A stretch of DNA of 64,000 bases from Algibacter sp. (lineage in GTDB: Bacteria > Bacteroidota > Bacteroidia > Flavobacteriales > Flavobacteriaceae): NCBI RefSeq assembly GCF_029245835.1, contig NZ_JAQWOO010000027.1:62001-126000 (forward strand). Direction: 5' to 3'. The position numbers were made by a program, and so were the translations under genes. Below, piece after piece: positions 25,889 through 33,720 of this stretch (position 1 is its first letter; each line of letters starts with the position of its first letter). The notes under the pieces are model-generated. The model made no database searches and was not told the DNA's origin. It was given only the letters and a program-made list of their open reading frames with translations.

Positions 25889-27421
25889 ATGAAAACACTT
25901 AGACTCATATTAGGAGACCAACTCAATATAAAACACTCATGGTTTAAAGAAACTAATGATGATGTTACGTATGGTCTTTTTGAAATGCGTCAAGAAACAG
26001 ATTACGTAAAACATCACATTCAAAAAGTAATCGGTTTTTTTGCCGCAATGCGTCAGTTTTCAGAAGATTTAAAATCAAAAAAACATGATGTTCACTATTT
26101 AAAAATCAATGATGAAAACAATACTCAAAATCTCACTGAAAATCTTTCACTCTTAATAAAGGAATATAATATTGAACAATTTGAATACATATTTCCAGAC
26201 GAATACAGATTAGACAAACAATTGAGTTCATTTTGTGAGGGTTTAAGCATACCTTCAAAAGCAGTTTTAGCAGAACACTTTTATACTCAGCGCGAAGACC
26301 TAGCAAATTTCTTTAAAGGGAAAAAGCAATATCTCATGGAGCATTTTTATCGAGACATGCGAAGGAAACATGATATTTTAATGGTCTCTAATCAACCTGA
26401 AGGTGGTAAATGGAATTACGATAAAAGCAATAGAAATAAATGGAAAGGCGATGTTGAAATTCCAAATTATAAAGTATTCAAAAATGATATTTCAGAGGTA
26501 AAAAAAGATATAGAAAAAGCAGATATAGTAACCATAGGTAAATTTGAAACTAAGACCTTCTCCTATCCTATTTCTAGAGTTCAGGCTTTAGAGCAATTAA
26601 AATATTTTTGTGAAGCATTATTGGTTCACTTTGGAGATTTCCAAGATGCGATGCATACAGATGAGGACTATCTATTCCATTCCCGATTATCTTTTGCCAT
26701 GAATTTAAAACTCATCTCCCCAAAAGACATTATAACAAGCGTTATGAATTATTATCGAAAACACGGTGACGCAATTCATATTTCACAAGTCGAGGGTTTT
26801 ATTAGGCAAGTTATAGGCTGGCGGGAATACATGCGAGGTATGTATTGGGCATTTATGCCAGATTACAAACAGAAAAACGAACTAGATAATCATAACAAAT
26901 TACCAGACTTTTTCTGGACTGGAAAAACAAAAATGAATTGTTTAAAACATGCCATAACAAACTCTTTAGACAACGGGTATGCACACCATATTCAACGTTT
27001 AATGATTACTGGTAATTATGCACTTTTAACACAAACGAACCCGGATGAAGTTGACGATTGGTATTTAGGGATTTATGTTGATGCTATAGAATGGGTGCAA
27101 CTTACCAATACAAGAGGCATGAGCCAATTTGCTGATGGTGGAAAAATAGCAACAAAACCTTATGTATCATCAGGCTCTTACATCAATAAAATGAGTAATT
27201 ATTGTAGCGGATGCCATTACAATAAAAGTAAAAAAATAGAAGAAGATGCATGTCCGTTTAATAGTTTATACTGGAATTTTTTAGATGAAAAAAGGAAGTA
27301 TCTCGGGAAAAATTTCAGAATGAAAATGATGTATAGTTTATTAGATAAAATGGATCCTTCTGAATTACAAAAGATAAAAGATAAAGCACAACATATCATA
27401 GCGCATCAAGATGAATACTAA
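25889..27421 (+). CDS. Iron-sulfur bacterial cryptochrome/photolyase (PhrB-type, 6-4 photolyase group)
   Basis: 510 residues from the ATG at 25889; a GTG at 25874 would add five residues and is less likely because the family begins at the LRLILGDQLN strand. Four cysteines fall at 351, 439, 442 and 455, the same spacing as the [4Fe-4S] ligands of Agrobacterium PhrB, which repairs (6-4) photoproducts. The EGFIRQVIGWREYMRGMYW segment fits the FAD domain. Flavin plus iron-sulfur chemistry, probably with a lumazine-type antenna. Its last 11 bases overlap the next photolyase gene. Confidence 0.92.
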   Translation: MKTLRLILGDQLNIKHSWFKETNDDVTYGLFEMRQETDYVKHHIQKVIGFFAAMRQFSEDLKSKKHDVHYLKINDENNTQNLTENLSLLIKEYNIEQFEYIFPDEYRLDKQLSSFCEGLSIPSKAVLAEHFYTQREDLANFFKGKKQYLMEHFYRDMRRKHDILMVSNQPEGGKWNYDKSNRNKWKGDVEIPNYKVFKNDISEVKKDIEKADIVTIGKFETKTFSYPISRVQALEQLKYFCEALLVHFGDFQDAMHTDEDYLFHSRLSFAMNLKLISPKDIITSVMNYYRKHGDAIHISQVEGFIRQVIGWREYMRGMYWAFMPDYKQKNELDNHNKLPDFFWTGKTKMNCLKHAITNSLDNGYAHHIQRLMITGNYALLTQTNPDEVDDWYLGIYVDAIEWVQLTNTRGMSQFADGGKIATKPYVSSGSYINKMSNYCSGCHYNKSKKIEEDACPFNSLYWNFLDEKRKYLGKNFRMKMMYSLLDKMDPSELQKIKDKAQHIIAHQDEY

Positions 27422-28892
27422 GCCCCAAATACATTTAGTCTGGTTAAAACGTGATTTACGTTTACATGATAATGAGGCCATTTTTAATGCTTTAAAAACT
27501 GGTAAGCGCATTTTATTCCTTTATAGTTTTGAACCTATTCTATTGAACGACACACATTACAGCAAGCGTCATTGGGATTTTATTAAGGAATCCCTAATCG
27601 ATTTGAATACGGAATTAAAAGCATATAACTCTAAGGTATTAATAGTACAATCAGATATAATAGCTGCTGTAAATCAATTATTAAACTACTATAAAATAAA
27701 TACTATTTACTCACATCAAGAAACGGGTATACTAGTCACCTTTGAAAGAGACAAAACCTTTCAGCGGTTTTGCAAAAATAACCTCATCTCATGGAACGAA
27801 AACATTAACAATGGTGTTCGTAGAGGTTTAACAAATCGTAAAAATTGGACTGAATTATCAAATGCCTTTTATGAAATTGAGCCACTTCCCTTTAACCCAG
27901 AAAAAAAACAACTCTTAACCATAGAAGAGATTGAAACCTTAGAAACCCATTTTAAACTACCAGATTTGCTAACGGATAGCAATTCTCCTTTTCAAAAAGG
28001 GGGTCGTTCTATGGGTCTTAAATACTTAAAATCGTTTTTTAAAGATCGGTATTCCAACTACATGTTTCATATTTCAAAACCAGAACTAGCCAGAAGTAGT
28101 TGCAGTAGAATTTCCCCCTATATCGCTTGGGGAAACTTATCAATTCGAGAAGTCTATCATGAAGCGTATCATTTAAAAAGCACATCAAAACATAAAAAAG
28201 CACTTGAAGCATTTATGTCTAGACTACGTTGGCAGGCACATTTTGTTCAAAAATTTGAAATGGAGCACACTATGGAAGAAGCCAGTATAAATAAGGGCTT
28301 TCATAAACTAAAAAAAAACGTATCTAAAATATATCAAGAGGCTTGGAAAAACGGTTTAACAGGCTATCCGCTTGTTGATGCTTGCATGCGTTGCTTGAAT
28401 GAAACTGGTTATTTAAACTTTAGAATGCGAGCCTTGGTCGTTTCATTTTTTACACACAATCTCTGGCAACCATGGCAAGAAGCAACAACACATTTATCGC
28501 AAATGTTCTTAGATTTTGAACCTGGTATTCACTTTCCACAATTACAAATGCAGGCAGGTGAAACGGGTATAAATATGTTGAGAATATACAACCCAATAAA
28601 AAATAGTTTAGAACATGACCCTGATGCTTTTTTTATAAAAAAATGGGTACCCGAATTATTACCGCTTGACACTGCTTTTGCGCATCAACCCTATTTAATG
28701 ACTGAACTTGAACAACAATTCTATAATTTTAAACTTGGGAAAGACTATCCTTATCCTATTGTCGATTTAGACGCTACAAGAAAAAAAGCAGGTGAGACTT
28801 TATGGAATCTCAAGAAAAACAAAAAAGTTATTGAAGAAAGTAAAAGAATCCTTAAAAAACACACTCTTAACCAAAGATCATTTAACAGCTAA
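27411..28892 (+). CDS. FAD-binding deoxyribodipyrimidine photolyase-like protein
   Basis: 493 residues, a third photolyase-family gene in tandem. The N-terminal antenna domain starts with HLVWLKRDLRLHDN. The C-terminal FAD domain has SCSRISPYIAWGNLS, LRWQAHFVQKFE, TGYPLVDACMRCLNETG and NFRMRALVVSF. It lacks the Cys set of the PhrB type and the DASH GNDPR signature. Which lesion it repairs cannot be read; its subclass is undecided. It overlaps the previous gene by 11 bases and ends the first sub-operon. Confidence 0.85.
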   Translation: MNTKPQIHLVWLKRDLRLHDNEAIFNALKTGKRILFLYSFEPILLNDTHYSKRHWDFIKESLIDLNTELKAYNSKVLIVQSDIIAAVNQLLNYYKINTIYSHQETGILVTFERDKTFQRFCKNNLISWNENINNGVRRGLTNRKNWTELSNAFYEIEPLPFNPEKKQLLTIEEIETLETHFKLPDLLTDSNSPFQKGGRSMGLKYLKSFFKDRYSNYMFHISKPELARSSCSRISPYIAWGNLSIREVYHEAYHLKSTSKHKKALEAFMSRLRWQAHFVQKFEMEHTMEEASINKGFHKLKKNVSKIYQEAWKNGLTGYPLVDACMRCLNETGYLNFRMRALVVSFFTHNLWQPWQEATTHLSQMFLDFEPGIHFPQLQMQAGETGINMLRIYNPIKNSLEHDPDAFFIKKWVPELLPLDTAFAHQPYLMTELEQQFYNFKLGKDYPYPIVDLDATRKKAGETLWNLKKNKKVIEESKRILKKHTLNQRSFNS

Positions 28893-28947
28893 ACTATTAA
28901 TAAGCAGAGTTTTAAAATAAACAATAAGTTTCATCAATAGTGAAATA

Positions 28948-29000
28948 TAAATTTTTGTTTAATGTTTACCTAAAAAAGGTAAACATTTTGTATATTTGAT
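28948..29000 (+). promoter_or_regulatory. Light-island promoter/operator module, copy 2
   Basis: AATGTTTACCT (28961-28971) and AGGTAAACATT (28977-28987) make an 11-bp perfect inverted repeat with a 5-base spacer, leading into TTTGTATATTTG with a perfect -7 box (28991-28998). An upstream TTTTGTTTAA (28953-28962) is placed exactly as in the module before 20359. It drives the sub-operon beginning at 29017, leaving a leader of at most about 15 bases. Confidence 0.75.
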
Positions 29001-29016
29001 GTATCAATAAGCAAAA

Positions 29017-29445
29017 ATGATATTAGATTCAACATACCACAATAAAGAAGAAAAGCATACTTTAAATGACTTAGTTGGAAGACCTTTTACACTTCTAGAA
29101 TCTTTAAAAATGAAAGGTGTTGGCTCTAAACGAATGATTATTGAGGATGTAAGTCCGAATTTACAATCTTATATAAACACCGTTTCAGATGCGAACTATG
29201 CGAATATAGAATTACGAAAAAATGGCATTCTAATATTCATCAATAAAGGTTTAAAAAATTTCATTTGGGGTATTCCTTATTATCAGTTGGTTATTTATAA
29301 AACCAATGGAGCAAGTATCCATGCTCAAGGAAAATTTATTCATTTTAGAAACAATAAAATGTTTAAAGAAAACAAAGCATTTTTTAGTAAAATGTTAGAT
29401 GAGAAAATAAAATACGACGAACAATATAACTTCCACCACATATGA
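29017..29445 (+). CDS. Hypothetical protein, first gene of the second light sub-operon
   Basis: 142 residues, no domain recognised. It looks soluble and alpha/beta, with a hydrophobic pair of strands (ILIFINKGLKNFIWGIPYYQ near 70-90) and a charged helical C-terminus (NNKMFKENKAFFSKMLDEK). It directly follows the shared light-island promoter and overlaps the TIGR03643 gene by 4 bases, so it is likely co-regulated with the photolyases. No function is proposed. Confidence 0.65.
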   Translation: MILDSTYHNKEEKHTLNDLVGRPFTLLESLKMKGVGSKRMIIEDVSPNLQSYINTVSDANYANIELRKNGILIFINKGLKNFIWGIPYYQLVIYKTNGASIHAQGKFIHFRNNKMFKENKAFFSKMLDEKIKYDEQYNFHHI

Positions 29446-29714
29446 ATTTATCTATAGAAGAAATAGACAGAGTTATAGAAATGGCTTGGGAAGATAGAAC
29501 CACTTTTGATGCCATAAAATTTCAATTTGGTTTAAAAGAACAGGAGGTTATTGAACTGATGAGGAAAGAAATGAAACCAAGTAGTTTCAGACTATGGAGG
29601 AAACGGGTACAGGGCCGTCAAACAAAGCATGAAAAACTGAGGGTATTTGACAAAGGTCGTTTTAAATGCAGTAGACAAAAGCAAATTACACACAATAAAA
29701 TTTCAAAACGCTAA
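29442..29714 (+). CDS. TIGR03643-type small protein
   Basis: 90 residues. The N-terminal MNLSIEEIDRVIEMAWEDRT and the FQFGLKEQEVIELMRKEM and SSFRLWRKRVQGR segments match the TIGR03643 family, small basic helical proteins found beside cryptochrome/photolyase genes. A helix-turn-helix-like shape suggests nucleic-acid binding, but that is inference. It starts with ATGA overlapping the preceding stop. The C-terminal 25 residues are strongly basic. Confidence 0.75.
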   Translation: MNLSIEEIDRVIEMAWEDRTTFDAIKFQFGLKEQEVIELMRKEMKPSSFRLWRKRVQGRQTKHEKLRVFDKGRFKCSRQKQITHNKISKR

Positions 29715-29765
29715 CGTGCTTTGATTAATGTATAATCATTAAGACAGCACATAAAAAAGAGTAAC

Positions 29766-30461
29766 ATGAAAATAAACACATTAGAAAAAGAAGCGAGTAC
29801 AAACAAACTAAATGGCTTTTCAGCTACAGACATTGGCGATGACCATCTATATACTGGTTTAGAGACGCCCATGAAGCCTGATGCCTTTAAATTGAATGAC
29901 ACCGAAAAAAAAGAGCGTATAGCAATTCTTTTCGAAGAAATTATGGATGTTATGGGATTGGATTTAACTGATGATTCTTTACAAGGCACACCAAAAAGAG
30001 TAGCAAAAATGTATATAGATGAAATATTTTCAGGTTTAAACCCAGCTAATAAACCAAAGGTTGCTCTGTTTGATAACAAATACAAATATAACCAGATGTT
30101 GGTGGAGAAGAATATTACATTCTATTCTAATTGTGAGCATCATTTTGTTCCAATTATTGGTAAAGCCCATGTTGCTTATATTTCCTCAGGAAAAGTTATT
30201 GGACTATCTAAATTAAATAGGATTGTTCAGTATTATGCTAAACGTCCTCAAGTACAAGAACGTTTAACAAATCAAATAGCCAACGAGTTAAAAACAATTT
30301 TAGATACTGAAGATGTAGCGGTTATTATTGATGCCAAACATTTATGTGTATCTTCTAGAGGCATAAAAGATGAAACATCTTCGACAGTTACTGCTTATTA
30401 TGGGGGAAATTTTAACACTTCAGAGAAAATTACAGAATTACAGAATTATATAAATAGTTAG
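29766..30461 (+). CDS. folE: GTP cyclohydrolase I
   Basis: 231 residues. Zinc ligands Cys123 and His126 in CEHHF and Cys194 in KHLCVSSRG, with QGTPKRVAKMY (73-83) and the KRPQVQERLT segment, define type I enzymes. It converts GTP to 7,8-dihydroneopterin triphosphate, the entry to folate. In a photolyase island it may boost the folate antenna (MTHF) for CRY-DASH and class I photolyase (inferred); a housekeeping copy may exist elsewhere. It is followed after 4 bases by a small helical protein gene. Confidence 0.93.
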   Translation: MKINTLEKEASTNKLNGFSATDIGDDHLYTGLETPMKPDAFKLNDTEKKERIAILFEEIMDVMGLDLTDDSLQGTPKRVAKMYIDEIFSGLNPANKPKVALFDNKYKYNQMLVEKNITFYSNCEHHFVPIIGKAHVAYISSGKVIGLSKLNRIVQYYAKRPQVQERLTNQIANELKTILDTEDVAVIIDAKHLCVSSRGIKDETSSTVTAYYGGNFNTSEKITELQNYINS

Positions 30462-30465
30462 TATC

Positions 30466-30684
30466 ATGGAATTAATTGACAAAGCATTAGAGTTTGAACA
30501 AAGAAAAATGAGATCATTATCAACCAGTGATCGTGTAAAGCTATCTAGAGAAGCAAAAGCTTTAATCTTAGATTTAAATCAAGTTTACAAGGTAAAAAAA
30601 GATGAAAAAATCATGGATATCATGAAGCGCTTAACCGTTATAAAAAGAAAAGTGGAGAAGCGACTAAAGGGAAGACTTTTATAG
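30466..30684 (+). CDS. Small helical protein, paralogue A
   Basis: 72 residues, all predicted helix and highly basic (for example IMDIMKRLTVIKRKVEKRLK). It is paralogous to the protein at 30837: about 47 of 71 aligned residues are identical, best at the start (IDKAL-FEQR) and in the C-terminal 25. It starts 5 bases after folE. I do not recognise a named family. Confidence 0.7.
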   Translation: MELIDKALEFEQRKMRSLSTSDRVKLSREAKALILDLNQVYKVKKDEKIMDIMKRLTVIKRKVEKRLKGRLL

Positions 30685-30836
30685 AGACTACCAAAAAAGA
30701 GCTTCTTACATCTGTAAATATTAAATTTTCCCTAATAATTCTATATTAAAATAGTTAATCTAGCATAATTTACTATATTGGCGATATTGGTATGCAAATT
30801 GCACCAGTAAAGTAGATTAAAGATTAAAAAAAAATT

Positions 30837-31052
30837 ATGGAGATTATTGATAAGGCTTTAGCATTTGAGCAACGCAGACACACTTTTAAAACAACAAGTG
30901 AGCGTATAGAATCGTCTAGAGAAGTTAAAAGTTTAATATTAGGCTTAAACGATATTTATAAAGAGAAAAAAGATCCAGAGATAATGGATCTGATGAAACG
31001 ATTGACTGTTATAAAACAAAAAATTGAAAAAAGGCTAAAGGGCAGGCCATAA
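30837..31052 (+). CDS. Small helical protein, paralogue B
   Basis: 71 residues, a tandem duplicate of the protein at 30466. Conserved blocks are IDKAL-FEQR, SRE-KSLIL and IMDLMKRLTVIKQKIEKRLK; residues 14-26 have diverged. A 152-base spacer separates the two, so this copy may have its own promoter. It precedes the SDR gene by 22 bases. Function unknown. Confidence 0.7.
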   Translation: MEIIDKALAFEQRRHTFKTTSERIESSREVKSLILGLNDIYKEKKDPEIMDLMKRLTVIKQKIEKRLKGRP

Positions 31053-31074
31053 CAAATAATATGCCCTGAAAACC

Positions 31075-31758
31075 ATGAAAACAATAATTATAGTTGGTGG
31101 AAGTAAGGGCATTGGAAAAGCCATTGTTACAAATTTATTAGCGCATTGTAATGTTATAAACATTAGTAGAAATGCTCCTGATATATCGCATGACAACCTT
31201 ACTCACCATCATTGCGATGTTACCAAAGATGAATTACCAGAAATTGAAGCTGCAGATGGGTTAGTTTACTGCCCAGGAAGTATCAATCTAAAACCAATTT
31301 CTAGACTAAGTATTGATGATTTTAAAGACGATTTTGAAATCAATGTGCTTGGTGCTGTAAAAGTGATTCAAAAATACCTTCCAATTTTAAAAAATGGAAC
31401 CAAACCATCTATTGTTCTTTTTAGTACCGTAGCCGCAAAATTAGGTATGCCTTACCACGCTAGTGTTGCTGTATCTAAATCTGGTGTTGAAGGTTTAGTA
31501 AAATCTTTAGGTGCAGAATTAGCGCCTACTCTACGTATTAATACTATTGCACCAACAGTTACAGATACGGAATTAGCCTCCAAATTGTTGCGAAACGAAA
31601 AGATGATAGATAATATCACTGAACGTCATCCGCTGAAAAAGTTTTTGTCACCCAAGGAAGTTGCAGACATGGCAGAATTTCTATTATCAGATAGCTGTGC
31701 TTCTATTTCGGGCCAAATATTTGAAATGGACTGTGGTATAGTTAGTTTTAAAATATAA
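31075..31758 (+). CDS. Short-chain dehydrogenase-like protein lacking the catalytic Tyr
   Basis: 227 residues. The cofactor motif GGSKGIG (8-14) and the overall length are classical-SDR. Ser117 and Lys135 are in place, but the YxxxK motif reads VAVSK (131-135), so the catalytic Tyr is a Val; a Tyr at 127 is out of register. The usual NNAG reads VYCPGS. Either the reaction differs or the protein is a binding/regulatory member. It is 3 bases upstream of the peroxidase gene. Confidence 0.8.
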   Translation: MKTIIIVGGSKGIGKAIVTNLLAHCNVINISRNAPDISHDNLTHHHCDVTKDELPEIEAADGLVYCPGSINLKPISRLSIDDFKDDFEINVLGAVKVIQKYLPILKNGTKPSIVLFSTVAAKLGMPYHASVAVSKSGVEGLVKSLGAELAPTLRINTIAPTVTDTELASKLLRNEKMIDNITERHPLKKFLSPKEVADMAEFLLSDSCASISGQIFEMDCGIVSFKI

Positions 31759-31761
31759 GCT

Positions 31762-32301
31762 ATGAATCCTCTAAAAGTATTTTTGGCCACCTTAAATTCA
31801 AAAAGTAATTCATCTACAAAAATGAATATCGATTCCATTTATGACATAAAAATTAATGATATAAATGGAAAACCTATCGATTTATCTCAATTTAAAGGCA
31901 AACATATCCTTTTTGTTAATGTAGCCTCTAAGTGTGGATTTACATCTCAATACAAAGATTTACAAAAGTTATATAATACATATCAAGATAAACTTCAAAT
32001 TATAGGTTTACCATGCAACCAATTTGGAGGTCAAGAACCAGGAGATTCTGAAGCTATAGCATCATTTTGTGAAATAAATTATGGTGTTACATTTCTGATT
32101 ACAGAAAAAATTAATGTAAAAGGCAAGCAACAACATCCACTTTATACTTGGCTCACACAAGACATTAATAACGGTGTTAAAAACTCCTCTGTAAAGTGGA
32201 ATTTTCAAAAATATTTAATTGATTCAAATGGTAAATTTATAGATTATTACATGTCTACAACAAATCCTCTGAGTTCAAAAATTACAAATCATTTAAAATA
32301 A
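31762..32301 (+). CDS. Cysteine-type glutathione peroxidase family protein
   Basis: 179 residues. Peroxidatic Cys58 in NVASKCGFT, a second Cys85 in PCNQFGGQEPG and the late KWNF segment are the family signatures; Cys replaces selenocysteine. Such bacterial enzymes generally use thioredoxin to reduce hydroperoxides, matching a photo-oxidative stress role in this island. The first 20 residues are an extra basic stretch of uncertain use; an internal ATG at 31822 would give a more typical start. Confidence 0.9.
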   Translation: MNPLKVFLATLNSKSNSSTKMNIDSIYDIKINDINGKPIDLSQFKGKHILFVNVASKCGFTSQYKDLQKLYNTYQDKLQIIGLPCNQFGGQEPGDSEAIASFCEINYGVTFLITEKINVKGKQQHPLYTWLTQDINNGVKNSSVKWNFQKYLIDSNGKFIDYYMSTTNPLSSKITNHLK

Positions 32302-32307
32302 AAAGCC

Positions 32308-32484
32308 ATGTTCGGATTATTAAAAAAGAAATCTAAAATAGAAAAACTAGAAAAAAGATTTAAAAAACTGATGCAGGAATGGCATACACTTTCTTCAGTT
32401 AATCGGTCTGCTAGTGATGAAAAATATGCAGAAGCTCAAATTATTGCTCAACAAATAAATATGCTAAAAAGTAAAGCCGCTTAA
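32308..32484 (+). CDS. Small Lacal_2735-type protein
   Basis: 58 residues starting MFGLLKKKSKIEKLEKRFKK, a single charged helical hairpin with SDEKYAEAQII in the second half. It resembles the flavobacterial Lacal_2735 small-protein family, whose function is unknown. It begins 6 bases after the peroxidase stop and so belongs to the same transcript. Too short for many gene callers. Confidence 0.75.
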   Translation: MFGLLKKKSKIEKLEKRFKKLMQEWHTLSSVNRSASDEKYAEAQIIAQQINMLKSKAA

Positions 32485-32701
32485 ATACATTTAAACATAT
32501 TTAGCAATAAATTTTGGAGTATTAGCTTATAGGAGTTGCATCATCCATAATCAACCACATATTAAAAGTTACAGGAATTAAAGAAGTAAGTTATACTTTA
32601 TAATTCATTTTATAATAGTTAAAACTAATAACTTAATATTCTTATATTCAATAAGTGAGACTAAAAAACCAATTAAATTCATCAACAATTAAATATTAAA
32701 A

Positions 32702-33163
32702 ATGAAGCTCCTCAAATACATCTTATTTTTTTTGGTAATCAATTTTGGAGCGCTTGCTATTGGAAGTTGGCTGATGGAGAATGGACCACAAACAGCATGG
32801 TATACAAATTTAAATCAAGCACCTTGGACACCACCTGGTTGGGTTTTTGGTGTAGCTTGGACTAGTATTATGATTTGTTTTTCAATATACATGGCATACT
32901 TATACAAAATGCTTTCATCAACTAATGTTATTATACTATTCAGTATTCAATTTGTTTTAAACGTTATTTGGAATTATATTTTTTTCAATCAACATTTAGT
33001 AGGTTTTGGATTTACAGTCATTCTGCTACTCACCGTTGTTGTTTCAGCATTTATGTTTTCCTATAAAAAAGAAATGGGTTTAAAAACCATGCTCATTCTT
33101 CCCTATTTAATTTGGTTGTGTATTGCAACTTCACTTAATGGCTATATTCTATTGTACAATTAA
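32702..33163 (+). CDS. TspO/MBR family protein
   Basis: 153 residues with five membrane helices and the Trp-rich pattern of TspO: WYTNLNQAPWTPPGWVFGVAW (about 33-53) and NVIWNYIFF. TspO binds porphyrins and isoprenoids in the membrane and is linked to light-dependent porphyrin degradation and stress response. Its presence fits the light island. A 217-base spacer without recognisable genes lies before it. Confidence 0.92.
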   Translation: MKLLKYILFFLVINFGALAIGSWLMENGPQTAWYTNLNQAPWTPPGWVFGVAWTSIMICFSIYMAYLYKMLSSTNVIILFSIQFVLNVIWNYIFFNQHLVGFGFTVILLLTVVVSAFMFSYKKEMGLKTMLILPYLIWLCIATSLNGYILLYN

Positions 33164-33209
33164 TTTTTAGAGATTCACTTATTCAAGGGAATAGAAAAAA
33201 TATCTATCT

Positions 33210-33674
33210 ATGAAAATATACACACTTCACAAAAAACAGAACTTACCAATTACTATAGAGCAAGCCTGGGATTTTTTATCAGATCCAAGAAACCTCAAAA
33301 CAATTACTCCTGATTATATGAGTTTTAATATATTATCAGGAGCAGACAGACCTATGTTTGCTGGTCAAATTATACAATACATTGTTACCCCAATTTTAAG
33401 TATAAAAACAAAATGGGTTACTGAAATTACACACATTGTTGATAAGCATTATTTTGTTGACGAACAACGATATGGACCTTATGCGTTATGGCATCATAAA
33501 CATTTTATTAAGGAAATTGATGGTGGTGTAGAAATGGAAGATATTATAGACTATAAAGTGCCTTTTGGTTTGCTAGGACAACTGGTTCATCCTATATTAG
33601 TGAAACCTAAATTGGAAGAAATTTTTAATTATAGAACTGAAAAATTAGAAGAACTTTTTGGCGTTTATAAGTAA
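33210..33674 (+). CDS. SRPBCC (START-like) protein
   Basis: 154 residues. LPITIEQAWDFLSDPRNLKT (about 12-31) opens the helix-grip fold, followed by long strands and a C-terminal helix (PILVKPKLEEIFNYRTEKL). These proteins bind lipids or other hydrophobic ligands. In photolyase clusters SRPBCC proteins are frequent neighbours, but their ligand is unknown. It precedes the last photolyase gene by 46 bases, a spacer that contains the CGCTTTCGCGGAAA word. Confidence 0.8.
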   Translation: MKIYTLHKKQNLPITIEQAWDFLSDPRNLKTITPDYMSFNILSGADRPMFAGQIIQYIVTPILSIKTKWVTEITHIVDKHYFVDEQRYGPYALWHHKHFIKEIDGGVEMEDIIDYKVPFGLLGQLVHPILVKPKLEEIFNYRTEKLEELFGVYK

Positions 33675-33685
33675 AATTAGGTTTT

Positions 33686-33699
33686 CGCTTTCGCGGAAA
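33686..33699. repeat. CGCTTTCGCGGAAA word
   Basis: The same 14 bases occur on the minus strand at 46990-47003 inside recQ, and a 16-base perfect palindrome of related sequence, GCTTTCCGCGGAAAGC, lies at 37911-37926 in the ABC transporter gene. Confidence 0.6.
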
Positions 33700-33720
33700 T
33701 AAAAAAAACTGAAACATTTA

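Noticed and set aside
32532-32603. Short open stretch reading SSIINHILKVTGIKEVSYTL-like text before the TspO gene
   Set aside because: Only about 23 codons, no start codon, stop in frame just upstream; it might be a gene remnant but cannot be supported.
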